A stretch of DNA of 64,000 nucleotides from contig NZ_CP084469.1 of the NCBI RefSeq assembly GCF_020405205.1, positions 3,906,001 through 3,970,000 of the forward strand, in the 5' to 3' direction. Every line of letters begins with the position of its first letter. Within the stretch, counting starts at the first letter, position 1. Below, one piece after another: positions 33,755 through 44,227 of this stretch. This DNA comes from Natrinema salinisoli (lineage in GTDB: Archaea > Halobacteriota > Halobacteria > Halobacteriales > Natrialbaceae). The translations under genes were made by a program, and so were the position numbers. Under the pieces are notes generated by a model that was not told where the DNA came from, did not search any database, and saw only the letters and a program-made list of their open reading frames with translations.

Positions 33755-36700
33755 ATGTACATTAAGGCGATCGTTCTCGACGATTTCAAGAGCTTCGGGC
33801 GAAAGACGAAGATCCCGTTCTACGAGGACTTCACCGTCGTGACGGGCCCGAACGGGTCCGGCAAGTCGAACATCATCGACGCCGTCCTCTTCGCGCTCGG
33901 CCTGGCACGGACCCGCGGAATCCGCGCCGAGAAACTGACCGATCTCATCTATAACCCCGGCCACGAGGGCGACGACACCTCGAGCGGCCCCCGCGAGGCG
34001 ACCGTCGAGGTGATCCTCGACAACTCCGAGGGCACGCTCGAGCGATCGCAGGTCGTCAACGCCGCGGGCAGCGAGGACGTCGGCGACGTCGACGAGATCC
34101 GCATCCGTCGCCGCGTCAAGGAGACCGAGGACAACTACTACTCCTACTACTATCTGAACGACCGCTCGGTCAACCTCTCGGACATTCAGGACCTGCTCGC
34201 GCAGGCGGGCATCACACCCGAGGGGTACAACGTCGTCATGCAGGGCGACGTCACCGAGATCATCAACATGACGCCCCACGCCCGCCGGGAGATCATCGAC
34301 GAGATCGCGGGCGTCGCGGAGTTCGACGCGAAGAAGGAGGACGCCTTCGGCGAACTCGAGACGGTCCAGGAACGGATCGACGAGGCCGAACTCCGCATCG
34401 AGGAGAAACGCGACCGGCTCGACCAGCTTGCCGACGAGCGGCGGGAGGCCATGCGCTACCGCCGGCTCCGCCGCGAGAAGGAGGAGTACGAAGGCTACAA
34501 GAAAGCCAGCGAGCTCGAGGAGAAACGCGCCGAACTCGAGTCCGTCGAGACCGAGGTCGACGACCTCAACGACGAACTCGCGGATCTCCGGCGCGAACTC
34601 GACGAACGCGAGGGGAAAGTCGTCCGCCTGCAGGAGGACCTCGAGGATCTCAACGCCGAGATCGAGCGCAAGGGCGAGGACGAACAGCTCCGGATCAAAA
34701 GCGAGATCGAGGAGATCAAAGGCGATATCTCGCGGCTCGAGGACAAGATCGAGGCCAGCGAGGACCAGATCGAGGACGCCGAGTCCGAGCGCCGCGAGGC
34801 GTTCGTCCAGATCGACCGCAAACAGGAGACGATCGACGACCTCGCGGACGAAATGCGCGAGCACAAACTCGAGAAGGCCTCGATCAAGAGCGAGATTCAG
34901 GAACGCGAGGCCGAACGCGACGAGCTCGAGGCCGAAATCGAGGCCGTCGACACCGAGTTCGACGAGCTCAAGGCCGACCTCGCGGAGCGCAAGGAGGAGT
35001 TAGAGGAGGCCAAGACCGAGCGCAACGACCTCCAGCGCGAGCAGGATCGCCTGCTCGACGAGGCTCGCCGACGCTCGAACGCCATCGAGGAGAAGGAGTC
35101 GACGATCGAGGAGAGACGCGAGAAAATCCCCGAGATCGAGAGCCAGCGAAGCGATCTCGAGCGGGAACTCGAGAAAGCGGAACGGAACCGCGAGAACATC
35201 GCCGAGGTCGTCGACGACCTGAAAAGCGAGAAGCGCCGGCTCCAGTCGGATATCGACGAGTTGGACGACGACATTCAGGCGAAACAGCAGGAGTACGCGG
35301 AACTCGAGGCCAACGCGGGCGAGAGCGGCGACTCCTCGTTCGGTCGCGCGGTGACGACGATCCTCAACTCGGGGATCGACGGCGTCCACGGCGCGGTCGC
35401 GCAGTTGGGGACCGTCGCCGGCGAGTACGCGGTCGCCTGCGAAACCGCCGCGGGCGGCCGGCTGGCGAACGTCGTCGTCGACGACGACGTCATCGGCCAG
35501 CAGTGTATCGAGCACCTCAAGTCCCGTAACGCGGGTCGGGCGACCTTCCTGCCGATGACGGACATGAGCCAGCGCCGGCTCCCGTCGGCCCCCAGCGATC
35601 CGGGCGTCGTCGACTTCGCGTACAACCTCGTCGACTTCGACGACCAGTACGAGGGGATCTTCTCGTACGTCCTCGGCGACACGCTGGTCGTCGAGGACAT
35701 CGAGACCGCCCGCTCGTACATGGGCGACTACCGGATGGTCACCCTCGACGGCGACCTGGTCGAGAAGAGCGGCGCGATGACCGGCGGGTCGGGCGGCGGC
35801 TCGCGCTACTCCTTCACCGGCGGCGGCGAGGGGCAACTCGAGCGCGTCGCCAAACAGATCACGGAGTTCCAAGAGGAACGCGAGGCGCTTCGTGAGGACC
35901 TCCGCGGCGTCGAGGAGCGCCTCGACGACGCCCGCGATCGCAAGAGCGACGCGGCCGACGAGGTCCGCTCGATCGAGTCCGAACTCGAGGGGCTCGACGA
36001 CGACCGCGAGTCGATCGAGGCGGAGATCGAGCGTCTCGAGGACGATCTCGAGGACCTCCGCGAGGAACGGGAATCCGTCGACGAGCGGATGAACGAGATC
36101 TCCGCGGAGATCGACGCCAAGACCGCAACGGTCGAGAAACTCGAGGCCGAGATCGACGACCTCGAGACCGAACTCGCGGACTCGAAGATCCCCGAGCTGA
36201 CCGACCAGATCGAGGAACTCGAGGCCGAAATCGACGAGCGCGAGGATCGGATTCAGGAACTCGACAACGAACTCAACGAGTTGAGCCTCGAGAAGGAGTA
36301 CGCCGAGGACGCCATCGAGGACCTCCACGACGACATCGAGGCGGCCCAGAACCGCAAAGCGGAGCACGAGGATCGGATCGAGGAGTACGAAGCGGAGATC
36401 GAGACGAAACGCGAGGGGCTCGAGGAGAAACGCGAGGCCGTCGCGGAACTCGAGGAAGAGCTCACCGAACTGAAAGGCGAGCGTAGCGATCTGAAGGAGG
36501 AACTCTCCGAGGCCCGGACGGAGCGCGACAAACAACAGGATCGGGTCAACACCGTCGAAAGCAAGCTCGAGGATGCACGGGAACGCGCGAGCAGCCTCGA
36601 GTGGGAGATCGAGTCGCTGGAGTCCGAAGTCGGCAACTACGATCCCGAGGACGTGCCCGACCACGAGACGGTCCTCGAGATGATCGACATCCTCCAGTCG

Positions 36701-37327
36701 GACATGGAGGCGATGGAGCCGGTGAACATGCTCGCGATCGACGAGTACGACGAGGTCCGCAGCGACCTCGACGACCTCGAGGAGGGGAAGGCGACCCTCG
36801 TCGAGGAAGCCGACGGGATCCGCGACCGGATCGAGCAGTACGAGACCCAGAAGAAGCAGACGTTCATGGACGCCTACGATGCGATCGCCACCCACTTCAC
36901 CGAGATCTTCGAGAAACTCTCGGAGGGGACCGGGTCGCTGCACCTCGAGGACGAGGAGGATCCGTTCGACGGCGGGCTGACGATGAAGGCCCAGCCGGGC
37001 GACAAGCCGATTCAGCGCCTCGACGCGATGTCGGGCGGCGAGAAGTCACTGACCGCACTGGCATTCATTTTCGCGATTCAGCGGCACAATCCGGCCCCGT
37101 TCTACGCGCTCGACGAGATCGACGCCTTTCTCGACGCCGTCAACGCCGAGCGGGTCGGCGAGATGGTCGAGGAACTCGCGGGCGACGCCCAGTTCGTCGT
37201 CGTCTCCCACCGCTCGGCCATGCTCGATCGCTCCGAACGGGCGATCGGCGTGACGATGCAACAGGACAACGTGAGTGCGGTGACCGGGATCGACCTGAGT
37301 AGTGGAGAGGTTCCTGCTGATGACTAG
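33755..37327 (+). CDS. smc: Chromosome segregation ATPase SMC
   Basis: 1190 residues. N-terminal head with Walker A GPNGSGKSNIIDAVLFALG and RITPEGYNVVMQGD-like strand (AGITPEGYNVVMQGDVTEI), long antiparallel coiled coils (about 170-500 and 680-1010), a hinge near 510-640 (GVHGAVAQLGTVAGEYAVACETAAGGRLANVVV), and the C-terminal head with signature MSGGEKSLTALAFIFAIQ, Walker B YALDEIDAFLDAVN and D-loop. Full length for archaeal SMC. Its last codons overlap the scpA start, so SMC and its kleisin are made together. Confidence 0.97.
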   Translation: MYIKAIVLDDFKSFGRKTKIPFYEDFTVVTGPNGSGKSNIIDAVLFALGLARTRGIRAEKLTDLIYNPGHEGDDTSSGPREATVEVILDNSEGTLERSQVVNAAGSEDVGDVDEIRIRRRVKETEDNYYSYYYLNDRSVNLSDIQDLLAQAGITPEGYNVVMQGDVTEIINMTPHARREIIDEIAGVAEFDAKKEDAFGELETVQERIDEAELRIEEKRDRLDQLADERREAMRYRRLRREKEEYEGYKKASELEEKRAELESVETEVDDLNDELADLRRELDEREGKVVRLQEDLEDLNAEIERKGEDEQLRIKSEIEEIKGDISRLEDKIEASEDQIEDAESERREAFVQIDRKQETIDDLADEMREHKLEKASIKSEIQEREAERDELEAEIEAVDTEFDELKADLAERKEELEEAKTERNDLQREQDRLLDEARRRSNAIEEKESTIEERREKIPEIESQRSDLERELEKAERNRENIAEVVDDLKSEKRRLQSDIDELDDDIQAKQQEYAELEANAGESGDSSFGRAVTTILNSGIDGVHGAVAQLGTVAGEYAVACETAAGGRLANVVVDDDVIGQQCIEHLKSRNAGRATFLPMTDMSQRRLPSAPSDPGVVDFAYNLVDFDDQYEGIFSYVLGDTLVVEDIETARSYMGDYRMVTLDGDLVEKSGAMTGGSGGGSRYSFTGGGEGQLERVAKQITEFQEEREALREDLRGVEERLDDARDRKSDAADEVRSIESELEGLDDDRESIEAEIERLEDDLEDLREERESVDERMNEISAEIDAKTATVEKLEAEIDDLETELADSKIPELTDQIEELEAEIDEREDRIQELDNELNELSLEKEYAEDAIEDLHDDIEAAQNRKAEHEDRIEEYEAEIETKREGLEEKREAVAELEEELTELKGERSDLKEELSEARTERDKQQDRVNTVESKLEDARERASSLEWEIESLESEVGNYDPEDVPDHETVLEMIDILQSDMEAMEPVNMLAIDEYDEVRSDLDDLEEGKATLVEEADGIRDRIEQYETQKKQTFMDAYDAIATHFTEIFEKLSEGTGSLHLEDEEDPFDGGLTMKAQPGDKPIQRLDAMSGGEKSLTALAFIFAIQRHNPAPFYALDEIDAFLDAVNAERVGEMVEELAGDAQFVVVSHRSAMLDRSERAIGVTMQQDNVSAVTGIDLSSGEVPADD

Positions 37328-38486
37328 CGAGGAGCCTGAGGAGCCGGAGGCGACGCAAGGCTCCTCGGAAACGCGAACGGGGAACGAAGTGACCCGTGAG
37401 CGGCGGGAGTCGCGAAGCGACTCCACAAAGCCGAGCGGGGAGCGAAGCGACCCGCGAGCCCCCGAGCGGACCCTCCGAACCGACGGCGGTGACGAGATTC
37501 CGCTGAACATCGCCGGCCACGAGGACCGCGAGCGGCCGGGCGACTCGAGCCCGGACGCCGAATCGAACGACGGCGACGATAGGGATCGCGAACTCGGGGA
37601 CGAGTCCGGTGAATCGGTCCTCGAGTTCACGGACGTCGAGACGGCCGATGGTGACGATTCCGACGAGGACGAGGAGGAAGTCGAACCGGTCGAGCTGCTC
37701 GTTCAGCTCGCGAAAGACGGCGAGATCGACCCGTGGGACATCGACATCGTCGCGGTGACCGACAAATTCCTCGACGCGCTGGACGATGTCGACCTGCGGA
37801 CCTCCGGACGGGCGCTGTTCTACGCGAGCGTTCTCCTGCGGATGAAAAGCGACGAGCTGTTCGCGGTCGACGAGCCCGAGGAGGAGGACCTCCCGCCGTG
37901 GGAAGCGCCCTTCGCCGACGACGGGGCGATGGACGCGGACGGCGACGACGAGCGGGAGTACCCGCCGGGGTTCGATCCCGTCGAGAATCTCGAGGCGGAG
38001 ATGGAGCGCCGCCTCGAGCGGAAACACGCCCGGGGGAAGCCGGAGACGCTGGACGAACTCGTTCGCGAGCTTCGGACCGCCGAGCGCGACAGCTGGTGGA
38101 AGGAGTCGCGCAGTTACGACACGAGCGACTCGCCGAAGGGGTACGACCGCGGCGTTCAGGAGCTGAACTACCACTCCGGCGACGACTTCCGGGTCGACGA
38201 CGAGCCGACCAGCGACGACGTCACCCACACGACTCACGAGGAAGACATCGAGGCGGTCATCGAGGACGTGGAAGGCGAACTCGAACACCAGTACGAGAAG
38301 GGGCGCGACGAGGTGCTGTACGCCGAGATCGACGAGGTCGGCGGGTCACGCGTGATGACGTATCTCGCATTGCTCTTTCTGGCCCATCGGGGCCGAGTGA
38401 CCCTCGAACAGGACGAACTGTTCGGCGACCTCTGGGTCAGAGACGCGACGGTGGAGTCGGAGGCGAGCGAAGCGATCGCCGGTTGA
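37320..38486 (+). CDS. scpA: Segregation and condensation protein A (kleisin)
   Basis: 388 residues from ATG 37320, which overlaps the smc stop. The conserved kleisin N-domain begins at about residue 118 (EPVELLVQLAKDGEIDPWDIDIVAVTDKFLDALD), followed by LRTSGRALFYASVLLRMKSDELF and a C-terminal winged helix (MTYLALLFLAHRGRVTLEQDELFGDLWV). The first 110 residues are poorly conserved, acidic and encoded by repetitive DNA (gggagcgaagcgaccc and relatives). Bridges the SMC heads to form the condensin-like complex. scpB is not in the window. Confidence 0.92.
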   Translation: MTSEEPEEPEATQGSSETRTGNEVTRERRESRSDSTKPSGERSDPRAPERTLRTDGGDEIPLNIAGHEDRERPGDSSPDAESNDGDDRDRELGDESGESVLEFTDVETADGDDSDEDEEEVEPVELLVQLAKDGEIDPWDIDIVAVTDKFLDALDDVDLRTSGRALFYASVLLRMKSDELFAVDEPEEEDLPPWEAPFADDGAMDADGDDEREYPPGFDPVENLEAEMERRLERKHARGKPETLDELVRELRTAERDSWWKESRSYDTSDSPKGYDRGVQELNYHSGDDFRVDDEPTSDDVTHTTHEEDIEAVIEDVEGELEHQYEKGRDEVLYAEIDEVGGSRVMTYLALLFLAHRGRVTLEQDELFGDLWVRDATVESEASEAIAG

Positions 38487-38652
38487 GGATTCCAAACCAG
38501 CGTCGATATCCTGACCCGGGACGGGTCGATCGCTCGAGGCGGGCACTATCGTCGACGGCTGCTGTCCGGTAGTCCGTGCCCGAGAGCGGGCCGGGTGGCA
38601 TCGACTCGAGCGCCCACAAGCATTTAGCCCGCACCGGCGAAACGTCGGGTCG

Positions 38653-39303
38653 ATGACGAGGCCGGACGATGTCCTCTTTCGGAGCCGGGTCGAGACGTTC
38701 GCGGTGATCCGCAAGCTCGTCCCGATCGCCCTGCTGGTGGCGGCGTTAGTCGGGCCGATAGTCGTCGTCGACCCGGCGATCGGGATGTGGCTCTCGGCGC
38801 TGTCTTTCCTGGTCGTGCTGGTCGGGCTCCATCTCGTGAGTCGGCTGCCGCTGTATCCGGCCCACACGTTCGGGATCGAGTATCGGTTCGAGGACGAGCG
38901 ATTCGAGACCGACCGCCGCTGCGTTCGCTGTGACGAACGGACGGACTCGGGGACCCATCGCCGCTACGCCAGACAGATCGTGGTCCTCGGCGTGCCGTTG
39001 CACACCCTCGAGTGGGGAGAGAACGATTTCTGCGGCGACTGTGTCGCCCACGCGGACCGCGTCGACTCGAGTCCGAACGCCGAGCGAACGGCGGACCCGG
39101 ACCCGACGCCGAGCGGGCCGGCGACAGCGGAACCGAACCGGCACCGAGATCGCGATCGAAATCAACACTCGCACGAGGAGACCGAATCGTCCGCAACTGT
39201 CACGACCCACGTCGACGACGAGATCCCCCGCCTCGAGCGGGCCCGTCGAATCGACCCGAGTGACGAAGAGACCGCGCTGGAACTCAGACGCGCGTTCGAG
39301 TGA
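38653..39303 (+). CDS. Two-helix membrane protein with CxxC pairs
   Basis: 216 residues. Two helices near the N-terminus (KLVPIALLVAALVGPIVVV; MWLSALSFLVVLVGLHLVSRL), then a cytosolic part with two Cys pairs (CVRCDERTDSG and FCGDCVAHADR) that may bind zinc, followed by a hydrophilic tail rich in D, R, H, T. No family recognised. Sits between scpA and the convergent mtnP gene. Confidence 0.72.
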   Translation: MTRPDDVLFRSRVETFAVIRKLVPIALLVAALVGPIVVVDPAIGMWLSALSFLVVLVGLHLVSRLPLYPAHTFGIEYRFEDERFETDRRCVRCDERTDSGTHRRYARQIVVLGVPLHTLEWGENDFCGDCVAHADRVDSSPNAERTADPDPTPSGPATAEPNRHRDRDRNQHSHEETESSATVTTHVDDEIPRLERARRIDPSDEETALELRRAFE

Positions 39304-40164
39304 TCAGTCCAGATACTCACCGGCGAGCAGGTCGACGCGCTCGAGCGTTTCCTCGGGGATCGCCTCCTGTGGGGTATTGATCGTCCCCTCGAGCGCGCTC
39401 CAGGCGTCGCTCTCGAAGTCGTCGGGCATCGTTCGGATGGCGCGTTCGACGACCGCGTTGATCGCGTCCTGGTTGGCCGCGGCGTTCTCGAGGACCTCGT
39501 CCAGCGTGACTTCGTTGTCGTCCTTCCAGACGTCGTAGTCGGTGACGCCGGCGACGGTGGCGTAGCTCAGCTCGGCTTCGCGGGCGAGTTTCGCCTCCGG
39601 AATGGCGGTCATGCCGACGATGTCCCAGCCCTGATCGCGGTAGAACTCGCTCTCGGCTCGCGTGGAGTACTGCGGACCCTCGATGCAGACGTAGGTGCCG
39701 TCCTCCTGCGTTTTCGTCCCGTCGTCCGTCGCCTCCTCTGCCGCCGTCGCGAGATGAGAAACCATCTCGGGACAGTAGGGATCGGCGAAGCCCATGTGGA
39801 CGACCATGCCGTCGCCGAAGAAGGTCGGCGTGCGGTGTTTGGTCCGGTCGAAGATCTGGTCGGGGACGACCAGCGTCCGCGGCGGCAGGTCCTCGCGCAG
39901 GCTCCCGACCGCGTTCGTGGCGATCACCCGGTCGACGCCGACCGACTTGAGCGCGTAGATGTTGGCCCGATACGCCGCGTCGGTCGGCGGATGCTGGTGG
40001 TCCGACCCGTGACGCGGGAGAAAGGCGACCTCCCGCCCGCCGAGTTCGCCGAGGGTAACCGCCTCGCTCGGCTCGCCGTACGGTGTCAAAATCTCCTCTT
40101 TGCGCGTGTTCTCGAGTGGCAGTGCCTCGTAGATACCGCTACCGCCGATAACGCCGATGGTCAT
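39304..40164 (-). CDS. mtnP: S-methyl-5'-thioadenosine phosphorylase
   Basis: 286 residues from ATG 40164 (MTIGVIGGSGIYEA). Purine nucleoside phosphorylase-type fold with phosphate/ribose motifs GGSGIY, FLPRHGSDHQHPP, IATNAVGSL, the base-binding region EGPQYSTRAES and GMTAIPEAKLAREAEL, and VTDYDVW. Cleaves methylthioadenosine to adenine and methylthioribose-1-phosphate in methionine salvage. Standard length. A longer frame (to 40182) adds only six residues. Confidence 0.93.
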   Translation of the reverse strand: MTIGVIGGSGIYEALPLENTRKEEILTPYGEPSEAVTLGELGGREVAFLPRHGSDHQHPPTDAAYRANIYALKSVGVDRVIATNAVGSLREDLPPRTLVVPDQIFDRTKHRTPTFFGDGMVVHMGFADPYCPEMVSHLATAAEEATDDGTKTQEDGTYVCIEGPQYSTRAESEFYRDQGWDIVGMTAIPEAKLAREAELSYATVAGVTDYDVWKDDNEVTLDEVLENAAANQDAINAVVERAIRTMPDDFESDAWSALEGTINTPQEAIPEETLERVDLLAGEYLD

Positions 40165-40312
40165 GGAAGCACTTCGGCGCACCAGTACCGTAAACGGACT
40201 GGTTCCCGTTCTCGAGACCGATTCGAAATCGCCGCCGTCAGCTCTGGTGGGCAGTGGTTGTCGATATCACACTTCACGAGAACCCAAATAGAGTCGCCAA
40301 CACTGGTCGAAT

Positions 40313-41773
40313 ATGTCGTTCGACGAGGAATCGACGGGCGGGCTCACTGACGGCCCCCTCGTTCGGCCGATGATCCGGCTGGCGTGGCCGCTGGTGGTCA
40401 TCCAACTGTTGCAAGTCGCCTACAACGTTGGCGATACCTTCTGGCTGGGCGCGCTCTCCCCGGACGCCGTCGGGGCGGTGAGCCTCGCCTTTCCGCTCCT
40501 CTTCCTCCTGATCTCGATCGGCGCCGGCTTCACGTCGGCTGGCGCGATCTTGATCGCCCAGCACACCGGTGCGAAGAGCGGCGATGCGGGCCTCATAGCG
40601 GGCCAGACGCTGTCGTTCGTCTCGCTCGTCGCCATCGGCCTGAGCGCGCTCGGGTTCGTGGCGACCGAGCCGATGCTCGCCGCGTTGCCGGCCGACGCCG
40701 AAACCGAGGATGCGATCATCCCGCTGGCCGCCGAGTACCTGCAAGTGTTCTTCCTCGGGCTCCCCCTCCTCTTTGGCTTCTTCGTCTTCGTCGCGCTCAT
40801 GCGCGGCTACGGCAGCACGCGCGCCCCGATGCGGGTGATGCTCGTCAGCGTCGTCATCAACCTCGTGATCGACCCGCTGCTCATCTTCGGCGTCGGCCCG
40901 CTTCCGCGCCTCGAGGTACAGGGAGCGGCCGTCGCGACCCTCATTTCGCGGGGAATCGCGACGGTGATCGGGTTCTACCTGCTGTACTACACCGACGTCG
41001 GCCCCGACATTCGGGCAGCCCACCTTCGGCCGCGACGCGAGTACGTCGCGAAGATCACGCGATTGGGGGTTCCGACGGCGCTCGAGCAGTCGATGACGGC
41101 ACTGGCGCTGGTCGCGATGACGGCGATGGTCGTGACCTTCCCGCCGGCGGTTGTCGCCGCCTATGGGCTGGGCAACCGGCTGGTTTCGCTCGCTTTTCTC
41201 CCGGCGATGGGCCTAGGACAGGCCACTGATACGATCGTCGGCCAGAACCTGGGTGCGGGCGAGCCCGACCGGGCGGCGAGGGCGGTCCGGATCGCCGCGG
41301 TGGTGATCGCGGGCGTCATGCTCGTGGCCGGTCTCCTCGCCGTCCTCTTCCCGGAGCCGTTCGTTTCGGTATTCGTTACGGCCGATGCGGCGGGGAAAGC
41401 GGCGACGATCGACTACGGCGTGACCTACCTCCGGTTCGCCGCGGTGGGCTTCGCCTTCATGGGCGTGCTTCAGGTGATTCAGGGCGGGTTCCGGGGGGCC
41501 GGCAACACGAAGACGGCGCTCGCGTTTGCGGTGTTCGGGCTCTGGGTCGTGCGCGTTCCCGTCACGTACTACCTGCTCTTCGTCGCCGAGTGGGGGCCGA
41601 CGGGCATCTGGACGGGGGTCGTAGTCGGTGATATCGTCGGCGCGGTCGCAGCCGTCGCGTGGTTCACGCGGGGCACGTGGAAAGAGTCGATCGTCGAGGC
41701 GGACGACGACGGCGAGCAGACGACGACTGACGGGCCAGCGGAGACGACCGAAGTCGAACCAACTGCCGAGTAA
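40313..41773 (+). CDS. MATE-family exporter
   Basis: 486 residues with twelve predicted helices in two homologous halves: MIRLAWPLVVIQLLQVAYNVGDTFWLGAL at the start of the first and LGVPTALEQSMTALALVAMTAMVV at the second, with GLGQATDTIVGQNLGAGEPDRAARAV, a characteristic MATE loop. Sodium- or proton-driven export of cationic drugs or metabolites. The C-terminal 30 residues are acidic and disordered. TATA-like sequence (ccaaatagag) lies about 28 bases upstream. Confidence 0.9.
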   Translation: MSFDEESTGGLTDGPLVRPMIRLAWPLVVIQLLQVAYNVGDTFWLGALSPDAVGAVSLAFPLLFLLISIGAGFTSAGAILIAQHTGAKSGDAGLIAGQTLSFVSLVAIGLSALGFVATEPMLAALPADAETEDAIIPLAAEYLQVFFLGLPLLFGFFVFVALMRGYGSTRAPMRVMLVSVVINLVIDPLLIFGVGPLPRLEVQGAAVATLISRGIATVIGFYLLYYTDVGPDIRAAHLRPRREYVAKITRLGVPTALEQSMTALALVAMTAMVVTFPPAVVAAYGLGNRLVSLAFLPAMGLGQATDTIVGQNLGAGEPDRAARAVRIAAVVIAGVMLVAGLLAVLFPEPFVSVFVTADAAGKAATIDYGVTYLRFAAVGFAFMGVLQVIQGGFRGAGNTKTALAFAVFGLWVVRVPVTYYLLFVAEWGPTGIWTGVVVGDIVGAVAAVAWFTRGTWKESIVEADDDGEQTTTDGPAETTEVEPTAE

Positions 41774-41855
41774 TTGCCCGAACGGGCGCTGACGCGAATA
41801 GTTTGCCGTCGCTGTCTCTCATGTCGATCGAACGAAAACAGCCTGCAGAAACGGA

Positions 41856-42554
41856 TTATTCGTCGACGAGCGCCCACTGGTCGGTATCAACCGACTCGAG
41901 CACCTCGCGTCGTTCCATCTCGGCGAGCACTTCGGAGAGGCGGTCGGGCTGGGCGATCTCCATCTCGATGCGCTCGATGCCGTGGTGTTCCGTGAGGTAG
42001 TGGCGGATCTCCTCGTTCGTGAAGGTCTTCTGGTCGGCTGTCTCCATCGCACCGGAGATCAGGTCGACCATGTCCTCGATGAAGTTCCACGGGTAGACGA
42101 TCCAGGTCCACTCCTCGAGTCGTTCGCCGACGTAGTCGGGCTGGAACTCGCTGGTTCCGAGGAGCTGCAGGGTTGCAGTCCGGACCTCGCCGGCGTCGCG
42201 ATCGTCGACGTACTCGTAGGCACGCTTGATCGAGCCGCCTGTGTCGGCGATGTCGTCGATGATGAGCACGTCCTTGTCTTCGACGCTGCCCTCGGGCATC
42301 GGATAGCGGACGGTCGGCTCGCCGGACTTCTCGGCGGTGCCGACGTAGTGTTCCATCTTCAGGCTCGTCAGGTCGTCAAGCCCGAGGAAGTCACAGAGAC
42401 ACCGACCGGCGAACCAGCCACCTCGAGCCAGGGCGACGACGACGTCCGGTTCGAACTCGTCGTCGCGAACGTCGTCGCTGACGTCCCGACACAGGCTGTA
42501 GATGTAGTCCCAGTTAGTGATCGTACAGTCGAAATCGTCCGGTAGATCGGACAT
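41856..42554 (-). CDS. Purine-type phosphoribosyltransferase with C-terminal extension
   Basis: 232 residues from ATG 42554 (MSDLPDDFDC). The PRPP-binding motif VLIIDDIADTGGS is canonical; DVVVALARGGWFAGRCLCDFLG and LKMEHYVGTAEKSG match xanthine/hypoxanthine phosphoribosyltransferase-like enzymes of archaea. The last 80 residues after the catalytic domain (EEIRHYLTEHHGIERIEMEIAQPDRLSEVLAEMERREVLESV) look like a winged-helix module not present in minimal enzymes. Probably purine salvage. Confidence 0.88.
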   Translation of the reverse strand: MSDLPDDFDCTITNWDYIYSLCRDVSDDVRDDEFEPDVVVALARGGWFAGRCLCDFLGLDDLTSLKMEHYVGTAEKSGEPTVRYPMPEGSVEDKDVLIIDDIADTGGSIKRAYEYVDDRDAGEVRTATLQLLGTSEFQPDYVGERLEEWTWIVYPWNFIEDMVDLISGAMETADQKTFTNEEIRHYLTEHHGIERIEMEIAQPDRLSEVLAEMERREVLESVDTDQWALVDE

Positions 42555-42659
42555 CTGATGGCCACCTACCCGATGTCTTGAGCGCGGTCCCCTTAAGTTG
42601 GCTGAAACGGGTCGCGCCGCTCGAGCGGTCGTCACCGTTCGGAACGAAACCGGCGAGGG

Positions 42660-42667
42660 TTTATGAT
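42660..42667 (+). promoter_or_regulatory. TATA-like box for thiC
   Basis: tttatgat centred 27-28 bases before ATG 42691. With such a short leader there is no room for a TPP riboswitch, so thiC is probably controlled at the DNA level. Confidence 0.55.
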
Positions 42668-42690
42668 TCAGTAATACAACCTAGTTATAC

Positions 42691-44136
42691 ATGGTGGAGA
42701 CACAGATCCAGGCCGCCCGCGAGGGAACGGTGACAGCCGAGATGGAGCGAGTTGCCGAGCGAGAGACCCGTGATCCGGAGTTCGTCCGCGAGCAGGTCGC
42801 CGATGGACAAGCCGTGATCCCGGCCAACCGACACCACGACGCGCTGGACGCGATGATCATCGGCCGCGAGTTCGCGACGAAAGTCAACGCCAACATCGGC
42901 AACAGCGAGACGACCAGCGACCTCGAGACGGAACTAGAGAAGCTCCACACCGCCGTCCACTACGGCGCGGACACGGTGATGGATCTCGGCACCGGGAGCG
43001 ATCTCGACGAGATTCGGGAGGCCCACGTGGAGCACTCGCCGGTGCCGCTCGGAACGGTGCCCCTGTACGAGGCCGTTAAGCAGGCGGGGAGTCCCGAAGA
43101 TATCACGAAAGACCTGCTGCTCGAGATCATCGAGAAACAGGCCGAGCAGGGCGTCGATTACATGACGATTCACGCCGGCATCCTCGCCGAACACCTTCCG
43201 CTGACGGACGGCCGGAAAACCGGGATCGTCTCGCGAGGTGGGTCGATCATGGCCAGGTGGATGGAGGAGAACGGCGAGCAGAACCCGCTCTATCAGGTCT
43301 TCCCCGAAATCTGTGAGATTTTTGCCGAGCATGATGTCACCTTCAGCCTCGGGGACAGCCTGCGACCCGGCTGTCTGGCCGACGCCTGCGACGAGGCCCA
43401 GTACGCCGAACTCGACACGCTGGGCGAACTGACTCGCGTCGGCTGGGACCACGGCGTCCAGGTGATGGTCGAAGGGCCGGGCCACGTCCCCATGCACAAG
43501 GTCGCGGAGAACGTCGAGCGCCAGCAGGAAGTCTGCGACGGCGCGCCCTTCTACGTGCTCGGCCCGCTCGTGACCGACATCGCGCCGGGCTACGACCACA
43601 TCACGAGCGCGATCGGCGCGGCGATGGCGGCACAGGCTGGTGCCGCGATGCTCTGTTACGTCACCCCGAAGGAACACCTCGGCCTCCCCGAGGAGGAAGA
43701 CGTTCGCGACGGGCTCGCTGCCTATCGAATCGCCGCCCACGCCGGCGACGTCGGCAACGAACGTCCCGGCGCGCGCGACTGGGACGACGCCCTCTCGGAA
43801 GCCCGCTACGAGTTCGAGTGGCGCGAACAGTTCGAACTCGCGCTCGACCCCGACCGCGCCCGGTCGTTCCACGACCAGACCCTGCCCGGTGACAACTACA
43901 AGGAAGCTCGCTTCTGCTCGATGTGCGGCGTCGAGTTCTGCTCGATGCGGATCGATCAAGACGCGAGAGAAGACGGCGAGATGGAGGCGATCGAGGGCAA
44001 CGTGCGAACCGACCTCGAGTCGTCCCCCGCTGCGGAAGTCAATCGACCTCCAGTCGGAACGCACGAGTCGGGCGAACTTCCACCGATGGCGGATCACGAT
44101 CACGCCGACCCGCTCGAGGAGCCGGGAGACGACTGA
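42691..44136 (+). CDS. thiC: Phosphomethylpyrimidine synthase
   Basis: 481 residues. ThiC converts aminoimidazole ribotide to hydroxymethylpyrimidine phosphate for thiamine, using a radical SAM mechanism. The characteristic cluster motif is near the C-terminus: [11 protein letters not shown]. Other ThiC blocks: [69 protein letters not shown] and [30 protein letters not shown]. Full length for the archaeal form, with a short acidic His-containing tail. No other thiamine gene lies near. Confidence 0.95.
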   Translation: MVETQIQAAREGTVTAEMERVAERETRDPEFVREQVADGQAVIPANRHHDALDAMIIGREFATKVNANIGNSETTSDLETELEKLHTAVHYGADTVMDLGTGSDLDEIREAHVEHSPVPLGTVPLYEAVKQAGSPEDITKDLLLEIIEKQAEQGVDYMTIHAGILAEHLPLTDGRKTGIVSRGGSIMARWMEENGEQNPLYQVFPEICEIFAEHDVTFSLGDSLRPGCLADACDEAQYAELDTLGELTRVGWDHGVQVMVEGPGHVPMHKVAENVERQQEVCDGAPFYVLGPLVTDIAPGYDHITSAIGAAMAAQAGAAMLCYVTPKEHLGLPEEEDVRDGLAAYRIAAHAGDVGNERPGARDWDDALSEARYEFEWREQFELALDPDRARSFHDQTLPGDNYKEARFCSMCGVEFCSMRIDQDAREDGEMEAIEGNVRTDLESSPAAEVNRPPVGTHESGELPPMADHDHADPLEEPGDD

Positions 44137-44227
44137 GCCGCGAGTTCGACCGCCGCGTATCACGATCGAATACAGTCACAGAGAAACGACCTCGTCTTTA
44201 TCTGACAGACTGTGGTCGGTCCGGTAG

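Noticed and set aside
42555-42690. TPP riboswitch ahead of thiC.
   Set aside because: A TATA-like box 27 bases before the ATG leaves no room for a leader riboswitch.
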